Of a stretch of DNA of 64,000 nt, positions 9,757 to 19,806 are shown piece after piece (the stretch's first letter is position 1; each line of letters starts with the position of its first letter). The DNA comes from Gulosibacter sp. 10 (GTDB lineage: Bacteria; Actinomycetota; Actinomycetes; Actinomycetales; Microbacteriaceae): assembly GCF_900163695.1 (NCBI RefSeq), contig NZ_FUIC01000008.1:1-64000 (forward strand), given 5' to 3'. The translations under genes and the position numbers were made by a program. The notes below the pieces were generated by a model. That model worked only from the letters and a program-made list of their open reading frames with translations. It did not search any database and was not told the DNA's origin.

Positions 9757-9790
9757 GGCGGGCCCTCCCGATCGGGAGGGCCCGCCTTTT
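9757..9790. terminator. Bidirectional intrinsic terminator
   Basis: 14-bp perfect stem GGCGGGCCCTCCCG / CGGGAGGGCCCGCC, followed by TTTT on the plus strand and preceded by an A-rich stretch that serves the minus strand. It separates the convergent aminotransferase and ATP-grasp genes. Confidence 0.88.
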
Positions 9791-9818
9791 CCGCGCCGCG
9801 GTCCGGCCGCGGAGGGGA

Positions 9819-10835
9819 TCAGATGTCGATGTACTCGCGGATGCGGGGGAGCGAGCCGGTCCAGATGCCGGTGGCGCTGGGCTTGTTCTCGTAGGCGCCC
9901 GGGGTGCGGTTGCCCTCGACGATGATCGGGCCCTCGGGAGTCACGACCACGTCCCAGGCGATGTAGGGGATCTCGGGGATGGTCAGTGCCAGCTCGGCGC
10001 AGAGCCGGAGCACGGCGGGGGTCTCGGGCAGCTGGAAATCGGGGATCGAGGCCCCCGTCTCGGGGTGCACCCCGTAGATGTGCTGGTGCGAGCCGTAGCC
10101 GGGGCTGATGGCGCGGCCGTTCTCATCGAGGAGGACGAAGAAGCCGCCGAACGCCTGCTGATCGCTCGCGCCCGAGCCCACGCCGAACTTCTGGGCGAAC
10201 GAGACCACCTCGACCTCGCCGTCGTGGAGGAAGGTGGTCACGCGCGTGGTGTTCACGGTGCCGGGCGCGACCGCCATGAGGTCCTCATGCTGCACGATGT
10301 ACTCCTCGAGCAGCGTCTGATCGCGCTTGACGAGGAACTCCCGGAACCCCTCCCAGTCGTCGACCTCCTCGGCGCGGTAGAGATCGACCCCGTAGCCGGA
10401 GTTGCTGACGGGCACCTTCGCGATGACCTTGCCCTGGCGGGTGACGAACTCGCGCAGCTCCTCGGCCGAGTGATCGGTCACCACGAACCATTCGCGGTGG
10501 AGGAACTCGCCGAAGCGCTCGTTGAACTTGATCTTGTTCTCGAGCTGGTCGAAGTACTCGGGGTCGTTGTACTTGGCGACGATGTGCGCGCTGATCGCGT
10601 TGGTCAGGTAGGTGCGGCGCTCGGCCTTCTTCAGGATCGCGAAGTCCCAGTCGAGGTAGTCCTGGAAGTTCGTCCCGTGGATGAAGGATTCGAGGAGCAT
10701 GTCGCCGAGCACGACCGGCCAGCAGCGCGAGTGCTGCCGTGCCGTCTGCTTGGCGCGCTCGACGACGCTCGCGAGATCGAGCACGCGGGCGCGCTCCACG
10801 AGATAGCCCACGCGGGAGGAGAGGTTGATGCCCAA
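9819..10835 (-). CDS. ATP-grasp ligase (sugar-transfer-associated type), putative peptidoglycan amino-acid ligase
   Basis: 338 residues with ATP-grasp features: GKVIAKVPVSNSGYGVDLYR (nucleotide-binding strand and flexible loop), TLLEEYIVQHEDL, and a C-terminal metal-binding region AWDVVVTPEGPIIVEGNRTP. The best family guess is the ATP-grasp group often linked to surface sugar transfer. Here it is downstream of a racemase pair. In enterococci an ATP-grasp enzyme (Aslfm) next to aspartate racemase ligates D-Asp to peptidoglycan precursors, so a similar D-amino-acid ligase role is plausible (inference). Start TTG 10835 with AAGAAAG upstream; 46 bp separate it from the racemase gene. Confidence 0.7.
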   Translation of the reverse strand: MGINLSSRVGYLVERARVLDLASVVERAKQTARQHSRCWPVVLGDMLLESFIHGTNFQDYLDWDFAILKKAERRTYLTNAISAHIVAKYNDPEYFDQLENKIKFNERFGEFLHREWFVVTDHSAEELREFVTRQGKVIAKVPVSNSGYGVDLYRAEEVDDWEGFREFLVKRDQTLLEEYIVQHEDLMAVAPGTVNTTRVTTFLHDGEVEVVSFAQKFGVGSGASDQQAFGGFFVLLDENGRAISPGYGSHQHIYGVHPETGASIPDFQLPETPAVLRLCAELALTIPEIPYIAWDVVVTPEGPIIVEGNRTPGAYENKPSATGIWTGSLPRIREYIDI

Positions 10836-10881
10836 TGGTCTGCTTTCTTGGTTGACGGTCAGGGGTGGATCCGCGGTCGCG

Positions 10882-11949
10882 CTAGCGGATGCGGCGCGTG
10901 ACCCGGGCGGTGACGCCCGTGACGATCTCGTCGGGCACGGTGCGGAAGGCTTCCGCCCATCGCTCCGCGGTGGCCTCGCCGTGTTCGCCGTCGCCGAAGC
11001 AATACGCTAGCGAACCCGGCCCGATGTCGATACCCGGCACCCGGTCGACGATCGTCCGGTCGACCTCGACCCGGCGGATCGGATGAGGCGCGCCGTCGAT
11101 GCTCAGCCACATCTCGCCGTCCGGAGCGCTCTGCAGCCCGTCGCCGAATCCGACGCCCACCGCGGCCTCGGACTCGGCGACGCTCAGCACGGGCGCGGTG
11201 AGCTCGAGCGCCAGCCGGAGGCCGAGATCCCGGCCGTCGCGATCCTCGAACGGCGAGATGCCGTAGGCGCCGAGGCCGAGCCGGACGAAGTCGAGCCGCG
11301 ATTCGGGGAAGTCGATGCCCGCGCCCGAGGCCGCCGCGTGCAGCACCTCGAACTCGGCGCCGCGCCCGCGGGCCCGGTCGACGGCGGCGGTGAACTGCGC
11401 GAAGGAGCGCTCGTCGTCCTCCGGGCTCGTGTCGGAGAAGTGCGTCCAGGCGCCGCGGACGCGCAGCCGACCCTCGCGCTGGAGCGCGAGCGCGGCGTCG
11501 ACCAGCGCATCCCATTCCGCGGGATCGGCGCCGCCCCGATGCAGGCCGGTGTCCAGCTTGAGGTGCACCGCGAGCCGCCCCTCGGCGGCGTCGAGCGTTG
11601 CGATGCGCTCGAGCTGCCACCGGCTCTGGACGCCGAGCTCGAGCCCCGCGCGCTGGGCGAGGGCGAAGTCGCTCGACGGCCCGATCCGCCACACGAACAG
11701 CGTGCCGGCCGCCCCGAGGGACCGGAGCTCGGCGCCCGTCTCGATGTCGAGGGCCGCGAAGTCCTCGACGCCCTCGGCGAGGGCGGTCTCGTAGACGGGG
11801 CGGAGCCCGTGCCCGTAGGCGTCGGCCTTGACCACGAGCATGATGCGCGACGGGGCGAAGGCCGTGCGCAGCGAGCGCAGGTTCCAGGCGATGGCCTCGC
11901 GGTCGGTGGTCAGCACGGCGCCGGGCGCGCCGTCGGCGGTCTCGGTCAT
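10882..11949 (-). CDS. Alanine racemase-like large subunit (PLP lysine present, catalytic Tyr segment missing)
   Basis: 355 residues. The N-terminal barrel is complete: PLP lysine Lys41 in VVKADAYGHG, Arg in LKLDTGLHRGG, His in WTHFSDT, and Arg in FVRLGLGAYG. The C-terminal domain is shortened: where alanine racemases have V-x-x-G-E-x-VSYG-x-x-Y before VGYADG, this protein runs directly from LSVAESEAA into VGVGFGDGL, a loss of about 17 residues including the catalytic tyrosine. The start ATG overlaps the stop of the upstream gene (ATGA, 11946-11949), so the two are translationally coupled. I infer it is one half of a heterodimeric racemase. A homodimer would lack the tyrosine base. Confidence 0.85.
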   Translation of the reverse strand: MTETADGAPGAVLTTDREAIAWNLRSLRTAFAPSRIMLVVKADAYGHGLRPVYETALAEGVEDFAALDIETGAELRSLGAAGTLFVWRIGPSSDFALAQRAGLELGVQSRWQLERIATLDAAEGRLAVHLKLDTGLHRGGADPAEWDALVDAALALQREGRLRVRGAWTHFSDTSPEDDERSFAQFTAAVDRARGRGAEFEVLHAAASGAGIDFPESRLDFVRLGLGAYGISPFEDRDGRDLGLRLALELTAPVLSVAESEAAVGVGFGDGLQSAPDGEMWLSIDGAPHPIRRVEVDRTIVDRVPGIDIGPGSLAYCFGDGEHGEATAERWAEAFRTVPDEIVTGVTARVTRRIR

Positions 11950-12632
11950 CGGCGGACCTCGATTCGGGGGACGGAGGACTGGATGCGGCTCGTGAGCGCG
12001 AGCGCGGGGATGCCGGTGGCCGCGGACCACCCGGCGACCGGGCTGCCCGGCCCGAAGAGCTCGACGCGATCGCCGACCTGCGCATCGAGATCGCGGATGT
12101 CGACGCTCAGCAGGTCCATCGAGATGGCGCCGGCGATGCGGCAGCGCTCGCCCGCGGCGACCGCGTCGCAGCGGTTGGAGGCGCGGCGGGCGACGCCCTG
12201 CGAGTAGCCGATCGCGACGAGCGCCAGGACGGTGTCGCGCTCGGGCCGGTAGGTGAAGCCGTAGGAGACGCCCTCGCCGGCGCCGATGGGCTTGCGCATG
12301 ATGATCTCGGCCCGCAGGGACATGACGGGGGCGGCCGCGCCGTCGGTGCCGAGCACCGCGCCGGGCGCGACGGCTTCCGCCGCCGCCTCCTCCGCCGAGG
12401 CCGTCCGGAGGCCGCGCAGAAGGTCCGCGGGCAGGCCCCCCGGTCCCTCGGGGCTGAGGATCACGCGCTCAGGCACTCGGCCGATGTCGGCGGCGGTGCG
12501 CAGCACGCGCTCGAGCCCGTGCCCGTAGGCGTCCGCGCGGAGGTCGAGGATCTCGGGCTCGACCGCCCGAAGGTTGTCGGCGAGGGCGCCGAGATCGATC
12601 TCGGCCGCCCGCGGTGGTGCGCTTGCGCTCAT
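11946..12632 (-). CDS. Short alanine racemase-like small subunit (catalytic Tyr domain, no PLP lysine)
   Basis: 228 residues. The N-terminus keeps EIDLGALADNL and LRADAYGHG, but the PLP lysine position is Arg32. About 130 residues of barrel are missing between residues ~50 and 103. The C-terminal domain is full: GEGVSYGFTY with catalytic Tyr124, VAIGYSQGV, and ISMD. In the conserved C-terminal SYRVPR motif the Tyr is Ser (SSVPR), which could widen the substrate pocket. GGAAGG precedes ATG 12632. It is the first gene of the operon, divergent from parE. Alone it cannot hold PLP by a Schiff base, so it should be inactive without the large subunit. It is not a frameshift pseudogene: the frame is open and conserved motifs are kept. 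Confidence 0.85.
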   Translation of the reverse strand: MSASAPPRAAEIDLGALADNLRAVEPEILDLRADAYGHGLERVLRTAADIGRVPERVILSPEGPGGLPADLLRGLRTASAEEAAAEAVAPGAVLGTDGAAAPVMSLRAEIIMRKPIGAGEGVSYGFTYRPERDTVLALVAIGYSQGVARRASNRCDAVAAGERCRIAGAISMDLLSVDIRDLDAQVGDRVELFGPGSPVAGWSAATGIPALALTSRIQSSVPRIEVRR

Positions 12633-12712
12633 GCTGTTCCTTCCGAAGCGCCGAGTCTATCGCGGAGCGGCTCCGTTCGGCCCGAGCGCGGTGTGGTGCC
12701 GAGCCGTGTCCG

Positions 12713-12727
12713 GGGTATGCCATACCC
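12713..12727. promoter_or_regulatory. Palindrome between small racemase gene and parE
   Basis: GGGTATG-C-CATACCC is a perfect 15-bp inverted repeat 26 bp before the parE start, in a 120-bp divergent intergenic region. It could be an operator or a promoter part. Confidence 0.35.
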
Positions 12728-12752
12728 TGTGTGCTGGAGAAGAAGGAGCACC

Positions 12753-14834
<2,082 letters not shown>

Positions 14835-14881
14835 GCCGCCGCGAGGGGCCGATCGGCGCCCCGTCAGAGTGCTCGGCCCCG

Positions 14882-15511
14882 TCAGTGCTCGGGGTGGAGC
14901 AGCCGCTGCAGGTCGATGAGCGAGCCGATGGCCTGCACGCCCTCGGGCAGCGGGCTGCCGGGCGTGTGCAGCTGCACCGCGCGCAGGCCGGCCGCGGTCG
15001 CGGCGAGCGTGTCGAGATCCCGGTCGCCCACGCCGAGGCACTCCCGGGGATCGAGCCCATGGCGCCGCAGCAGCTCGAGGTGCATGGAGGGGTCCGGCTT
15101 GCGCGGCATGGTCTCGGACGCGCAGACGACGTCGTCCACCCGCAGACCCGTCACGCGGATGAGCATCGTGGCGCTCGCCTCGTCGCGATTCGTCACGACC
15201 AGGTTCATCCCGCGCAGCCGACGCACCTCGTTCATCGCGCGCATCGCGCCCGGCATGATCGGCGCGGGCGTCTGCGCCCATTCCCGCTTGAGCCGCTCGT
15301 AGGCGTCGTGGAACTCCTGCGGCTCGATCCCGTAGCGGGCGGCGAGCACGTCGATGGTCGAGCCGATCGAGGCGTTCAGGAGGCGCTGCAGCTCCGGCTC
15401 GGTGAGCAGCGCCCGGTGCGCTTCCAGCACCCCCAGGAAGGCTCGTCGGATCGACGGGTAGGAGTCCACGAGCGTGCCGCCGAGGTCCCAGAACACGTGC
15501 CGAATTCGCAT
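14882..15511 (-). CDS. HAD family hydrolase
   Basis: 209 residues of the haloacid dehalogenase superfamily. Motif I is FWDLGGTLVDS, in which the usual second Asp (DxDGT) is Gly. Motif II is LVVTNRD, motif III is the Lys in MPRKPDPS, and motif IV is LGVGDRDLDTLAA. The missing second aspartate, normally the general acid, questions simple phosphatase activity, although some HAD subfamilies vary here. It converges with parE and is followed upstream by the protease gene with a 49-bp gap. Confidence 0.82.
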   Translation of the reverse strand: MRIRHVFWDLGGTLVDSYPSIRRAFLGVLEAHRALLTEPELQRLLNASIGSTIDVLAARYGIEPQEFHDAYERLKREWAQTPAPIMPGAMRAMNEVRRLRGMNLVVTNRDEASATMLIRVTGLRVDDVVCASETMPRKPDPSMHLELLRRHGLDPRECLGVGDRDLDTLAATAAGLRAVQLHTPGSPLPEGVQAIGSLIDLQRLLHPEH

Positions 15512-15560
15512 GCCGCCATTCTCGCGGATCCGGCTCCGCGCGAGATGCGAGGGAACCCGA

Positions 15561-16931
15561 TCAGTCGCCGAGGTCGTCCGAGACGCCCATCGTGACGTCG
15601 ATCTGCTGCTCCTCGCCGTCGCGGACGACCGTGAAGGTCGCGACCTCGTCGGCGTTCAGGGTGCGGACGGTGCCGACGAGGTGCTCGGACCCGGTGATCG
15701 GCTTGTCGTTCACGGCCACGATGAGGTCGCCCTCCTCGATGCCCGCGGATTCCGCGGGGCTGTCGGCGACGACCTCGCGCACCTCGGCCCCGACGATCGC
15801 GCTGCCCTCGAGCTCGGCCGTGCCGTTCGTCGTCTTGGTGCCGAGGAAGGCGTGCTGCACCTCGCCGGTCTCGATGAGCTGCTCGGCGATGTTGGCGGCC
15901 AGCTGGATGGGGATGGCGAAGCCGATCCCGATGCTGCCGGAGGACTGCCCGCCCTGGCCGAGCGTCGCGATGGCGGAGTTGATGCCGATGAGCTGCCCGG
16001 CCGCGTCGACCAGCGCGCCGCCGGAGTTGCCGGGGTTGAGCGGGGCCGAGGTCTGGATGGCGTTCGTGACCACGAGGCTGTCCGAGGACTGGCCGGTGGA
16101 GACCGGGCGGTCCAGCGCCGAGACGATCCCCGTGGTGACGGAGCCGGAGAGGCCGAGGGGGCTGCCCACCGCCATGACGTCGTCGCCGACCGTGATCGCT
16201 TCGGAGTCGCCGCGGGCGATGGCCGTGAGCCCCTCGGGGATCTCGTCGAGGCGCACGACCGCGAGATCGGTGGCGGCATCGGAGCCCACGAGCGTGGCGG
16301 GATACGCACGGTTGCCCACGAGCACGGTGATGTCGCCCTCCTCGGCGGCGGTTGCGATGACGTGGTGGTTCGTGAGGATGTGGCCCTGGTCGTCCCAGAC
16401 GACGCCGGATCCCTGGCTGGTGCCGTCGGCTCCGGAGACCTGGAGCGAGACGACCGATTCGGAGACGGCCTCCGCCACGGCGGTCCAGTCGGTGCCGCCG
16501 CCCTCGCCCTGTACGACCGTGGGGGAGGAGCCCCCGATCGCGGGCGCCGCGAGATGCATGCCGTAGGCGCCTCCGGCGCCGCCGACGAGGCCCGCGAGGA
16601 GCGCGCCGATGAGCAGTACGGAGGCCCGCGGCGCGCGACGCGGCTGCTGCGCGCGCACGGCTCCGGCGGCAGGACTGTCCGGGCCGCCGGCCGGGGGAGC
16701 GCCGAGCGGGGCCGTCTCCGGGCCGCCCGCGGGGGGATCGGCGGGCGCCGGAGCGCCGGATGCCGGCGCCTCGGGCGTCGGACCGCCCGCCGCGGCCGCA
16801 TCCGAGGAAGGGCCGGCCGGCCCCGCGGCTCCCGCCGCCGACGATGCGGACGTCGGCGGGACGCCGTACTGCGAGGGGAGGGGCGGCAGCGGAGGCATGT
16901 CGTCGCCAGGGCGGGATTCCGGTCCGGTCAT
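15561..16931 (-). CDS. Membrane-anchored HtrA/DegP-like serine protease with PDZ domain
   Basis: 456 residues. Residues 1-100 are Pro/Ala/Gly-rich and presumably cytosolic. One membrane helix follows (ASVLLIGALLAGLVGGAGGAYG). The extracytoplasmic trypsin-like domain has the triad His in ILTNHHVIATA, Asp in AATDLAVVRL, and Ser in LNPGNSGGALVD. A C-terminal PDZ domain ends with IEEGDLIVAVNDKPI. The family degrades or chaperones misfolded exported proteins. ATG 16931 is the first start after the upstream gene. Confidence 0.9.
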   Translation of the reverse strand: MTGPESRPGDDMPPLPPLPSQYGVPPTSASSAAGAAGPAGPSSDAAAAGGPTPEAPASGAPAPADPPAGGPETAPLGAPPAGGPDSPAAGAVRAQQPRRAPRASVLLIGALLAGLVGGAGGAYGMHLAAPAIGGSSPTVVQGEGGGTDWTAVAEAVSESVVSLQVSGADGTSQGSGVVWDDQGHILTNHHVIATAAEEGDITVLVGNRAYPATLVGSDAATDLAVVRLDEIPEGLTAIARGDSEAITVGDDVMAVGSPLGLSGSVTTGIVSALDRPVSTGQSSDSLVVTNAIQTSAPLNPGNSGGALVDAAGQLIGINSAIATLGQGGQSSGSIGIGFAIPIQLAANIAEQLIETGEVQHAFLGTKTTNGTAELEGSAIVGAEVREVVADSPAESAGIEEGDLIVAVNDKPITGSEHLVGTVRTLNADEVATFTVVRDGEEQQIDVTMGVSDDLGD

Positions 16932-17031
16932 TGAAGAGCGTGCTTTCTGCGATGGTTCGGGGGAGGAGCGTCGAACCGCTCCGGGCTCCCGAAGGGGCCC
17001 ACTGCATCCTGCTCGCCGACGCCTGGATTTT

Positions 17032-17979
17032 CTATGACAGCCCGCTTCGGGAAAGCCGGTCGATCTCGAGCGCGAGGTTGCGCCGGGCCCGCTGCTCCCA
17101 GAGGGCGCGGGCCTCGTCGGTGCGGTAGATCCTCGGCCGATCCAGGTAGCGGAGCAGGATGCGGGCGCGCCCCCGGCGGAAATCGGCGTCGTCCACGTGC
17201 GCGTACTCCTCGCGCACGGCGTCGGCGTAGTCGCGATACCGGCGCTCACCGGCGGCGAAGACCGACAGATCGGCGTCGAGCAGCGGGGCGAGGGGGAGCG
17301 GGGCCTCGGAGACCTCGGCGGCCGGATCCGTGGCGAGGACGTAGTCGCGCACGGCGGTCGCCTCCGCGTCGCGGCCGAGCACCGCGGCGATGCGCTCGTG
17401 GGCCAGGGCGGCCGAGGCGCGCTCGTCGTCCTCCCGGCCCCGGTAGACGGCGTCGTGGAACCACGCCGCCAGCAGCGCGGTCGGCTCGACGACGGCACCT
17501 GCGAGCCGCAGCTGGTCCAGTGCGAGGAGGACGTCCTCGAGATGCCGCTCGTCGTGATAGCGGCGGTGCGGCTCGTTCCAGCGGCGCACGAGCTCGTCGC
17601 CGAGGCCGTCCCACGCGTCCCGCCGGGGTCCGGGATCGTCCTCGATGCCGAGCATGCCGCCGAGGGCCGCCCACTCCTGCAGCAGGTACAGGCGGCGCGC
17701 GTCGGCTCTGGCGCCGTCGCGATCCCGCGCGCGGATGCGGAGGCCGGAGACGATGAGCCTGCGGACCAGCTCGCCGCCGGACACGGCCCGCGCCCCGGCG
17801 GATACCGCGGCCTCGTAGGACGACTCGGCCACGTCGTAGTGGTCGAGGTCGAAGCTGCGCCGGGGGAGCCGCAGGCGCCGCGCGAACCCGTGCAGCTCCG
17901 CGACGCTCGTATCGGAGATCAGGTGGCTCCAGCGCGTGCCGTGCGCCGGCCAGCTGGGCGGATCGATGAAGACGGCCAT
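17032..17979 (-). CDS. DUF4031-HD domain fusion protein
   Basis: 315 residues. The N-terminal ~85 residues (MAVFIDPPSWPAHGTRWSHL) match DUF4031. The C-terminal ~190 residues form an HD-type metal-dependent phosphohydrolase-like domain: RRYHDERHLEDVL, LAAWFHDAVYRG (HD), and a later Asp in LLDADLSVF. The substrate is unknown. The start ATG 17979 has TAGGCT 6 nt upstream, so the mRNA is probably leaderless. Confidence 0.75.
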   Translation of the reverse strand: MAVFIDPPSWPAHGTRWSHLISDTSVAELHGFARRLRLPRRSFDLDHYDVAESSYEAAVSAGARAVSGGELVRRLIVSGLRIRARDRDGARADARRLYLLQEWAALGGMLGIEDDPGPRRDAWDGLGDELVRRWNEPHRRYHDERHLEDVLLALDQLRLAGAVVEPTALLAAWFHDAVYRGREDDERASAALAHERIAAVLGRDAEATAVRDYVLATDPAAEVSEAPLPLAPLLDADLSVFAAGERRYRDYADAVREEYAHVDDADFRRGRARILLRYLDRPRIYRTDEARALWEQRARRNLALEIDRLSRSGLS

Positions 17980-18048
17980 CGGCCAAGCCTAGCGAGCGTG
18001 CGGGGGAGCGGTGGCGCCGTTCGGCCGGGGGCGCTAGCGTCGTCCATC

Positions 18049-18774
18049 GTGAACGCATCCGAGACCCCCTGGTACGAGCACCTCTGGGAGCGCGTGGCGC
18101 CCGCGGGGGAGCCCGTCGAGCTGCCGCAGGCCGCGGTGCTCGTCGTGCTCGCGGTCGCTGCGGCCGTGGTGCTCGTCCCGGTGCTCTGGCTGCGGCTGCG
18201 GCTCGTCGTCACGCTCGTGCACGAGCTCGGCCACGCGATGATCGGCCTGCTCGCGGGCAGGCGGTTCAACGGCTTCGTGCTCAACGGCGACATGTCCGGA
18301 CACGCCGTGACGACGGGGCCGACTCGCGGCTTCGGGCGCGTGGCGACGACCTGGGCGGGCTATCCGGCGCCGGCCGTGGTCGGCGCCGTGCTCGTGTGGC
18401 TCTCGGTCCGGGGGTGGGCGGCCCCCGCGCTGACGATCGCGCTCGTGCTGCTGCTCGTGTCCTTCGTGCGGGTGCGCTCGTGGCTCACGGCGCTCATCAT
18501 GATCATCGCGCTCGGCGCGACCGGGGCGCTCTGGTGGTTCCGCGACGACGAGCTCCAGGCGCCGATCCTGCTGGCCGTGGGCATCGTGCTCGTCGTCGGC
18601 GCCTGGCGGCACCTGGCGGCCGTCTTCGCCGGCGGCGGCCCCTCGAGCGATCCCGGCGTGCTCGCGCAGCTCACGCGCGTGCCGGTGTGGCTCTGGAACG
18701 CGTCCTTCGCGCTGGTGTGCGCCGGCGCGACGCTCGTCGTCGTCCTCGTGCTCCGGGAGCTGCTGCCCGGCTAG
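18049..18774 (+). CDS. M50-like membrane metallopeptidase family protein
   Basis: 241 residues with several membrane segments. HELGH at 58-62 is the zinc-binding HExxH of the M50/M50B group, within LVVTLVHELGHAMIGLLAG. Four or more hydrophobic helices follow, the last ending at VLVLRELLPG. A function in regulated membrane proteolysis is possible, but no partner is visible. The start is GTG 18049 with a -10-like TAGCGT 8 nt upstream. Divergent from the DUF4031-HD gene. Confidence 0.75.
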   Translation: MNASETPWYEHLWERVAPAGEPVELPQAAVLVVLAVAAAVVLVPVLWLRLRLVVTLVHELGHAMIGLLAGRRFNGFVLNGDMSGHAVTTGPTRGFGRVATTWAGYPAPAVVGAVLVWLSVRGWAAPALTIALVLLLVSFVRVRSWLTALIMIIALGATGALWWFRDDELQAPILLAVGIVLVVGAWRHLAAVFAGGGPSSDPGVLAQLTRVPVWLWNASFALVCAGATLVVVLVLRELLPG

Positions 18775-18885
18775 CGGGAGCTCATGCCGGCCCGGTCGAT
18801 CGTCGTGGCGGGGAGGGGAGCCGTCGTCCGCGAGGCGGAGCGGACCGGATGGGGCGGCTCTCCCGGGTGCACGAGTTGGATTGTC

Positions 18886-18899
18886 ATAATGTGCATTAT
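18886..18899. promoter_or_regulatory. AT-rich palindrome upstream of a small membrane protein gene
   Basis: ATAATG-TG-CATTAT is a perfect inverted repeat in an otherwise very GC-rich 262-bp gap (18775-19036). It is a candidate operator. A -10-like TAGTAT lies further downstream, near 18967. I see no ORF or RNA in the rest of this gap. Confidence 0.35.
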
Positions 18900-19036
18900 C
18901 GGATATCGCCCGTAGGCATGCGGGGTGCCGCGCCGCCCGCCGTGCGCGTGGCATCCCTGGAATCGCGTAGTATGAGTGCATTCATTCGCGCCCGCCGCGA
19001 AGAGTTCGTACTTCTCGTCACGTTTGGAGATTCTCT

Positions 19037-19216
19037 GTGAGCGCCCTCATCGCCATTGGTTGCATGATCGTCTTCGCCGCTGGCATCGCATGCTACCCGC
19101 TGGCCTTCCACATGGATTCCGATCTGCTCTCGCTGCTCGTGTTCTCCGCCGGCGTCCTGCTCAACGCGCTCGCATTCTTCATCCCCTGGCAGCTCGTCGG
19201 CCACAGCCGCAAGTAG
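19037..19216 (+). CDS. Small two-helix membrane protein
   Basis: 59 residues starting at GTG 19037 with TTGGAGA about 7 nt upstream. Two hydrophobic segments (residues ~2-22, IAIGCMIVFAAGIACYPLAF, and ~30-52, LLVFSAGVLLNALAFFIPW) are joined by a short acidic loop, ending GHSRK. It resembles small uncharacterised actinobacterial membrane proteins; I do not recognise a family. Confidence 0.6.
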   Translation: MSALIAIGCMIVFAAGIACYPLAFHMDSDLLSLLVFSAGVLLNALAFFIPWQLVGHSRK

Positions 19217-19312
19217 CTCGAGGCACTCCTTCGATGCGCCGCTGGTTCATTCCGGTGGCGCATCGCTTCGTCTCGGCCGAACCGGCCCCCGGAAACGCGA
19301 TCGGACTGACGC

Positions 19313-19801
19313 ATGCCCTTCACGCCATCGCTCGACATCTCCATCCGCTTCCGCGCCGATGCGGAGATCGTCTGGGCGGCGCTCGTCGACAAGAAGCTCC
19401 GTCGCGACTGGTGGCCGCACGTGCGGATCCGCACGCCGGAGACGAGCTCCAAAGTCACCGGAAAAGGTGATTTTTCCCTGGTCAACCCGGAAAAAGAGCG
19501 CTCCTGGTCCCGTGCCGAGGCCAGCGGGAGCATCACGAAGATCAAGGCGCCGCGCAAGATCCGCGCCGATCTGGTCTCGCAGCCCGGCGGGTTCGAGACC
19601 GCGCTGCGCATCGATCTCACCCAGCTCGAGCGGAAGACCAAGCTGCAGCTCGTAGAGCAGGGCTTCCCCGAGGGCAGGCACTGCGAGCGCATCGTCGCCG
19701 AATGCCGCGACTGGTGGCGCGCGATGCTCGAGGCGCTCGACGACTACCTCGCCGAGCCGGAGAACGTCGAGCGGATCGAGCGCCGCATCCGCGCGGGATA
19801 G
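19313..19801 (+). CDS. SRPBCC-fold protein
   Basis: 162 residues. The start LDISIRFRADAEIVWAALVD and the W-containing turn RRDWWPHVRI fit the START/polyketide-cyclase-like (SRPBCC) fold, a hydrophobic-ligand-binding family. The C-terminal helix CRDWWRAMLEALDDYL is also typical. The ligand is unknown. A hairpin at 19807-19841 follows directly. Confidence 0.65.
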   Translation: MPFTPSLDISIRFRADAEIVWAALVDKKLRRDWWPHVRIRTPETSSKVTGKGDFSLVNPEKERSWSRAEASGSITKIKAPRKIRADLVSQPGGFETALRIDLTQLERKTKLQLVEQGFPEGRHCERIVAECRDWWRAMLEALDDYLAEPENVERIERRIRAG

Positions 19802-19806
19802 CGTCC

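Noticed and set aside
11946-12632. Small racemase gene as a decayed pseudogene
   Set aside because: The frame is fully open, starts with a good ribosome site, overlaps the next gene by ATGA, and keeps the C-terminal catalytic domain intact, so a functional subunit is more likely.
14835-14881. Terminator between parE and the HAD gene
   Set aside because: GGGGCCGA/TCGGCCCC pairs only with a long loop and no T-run; too weak to list.
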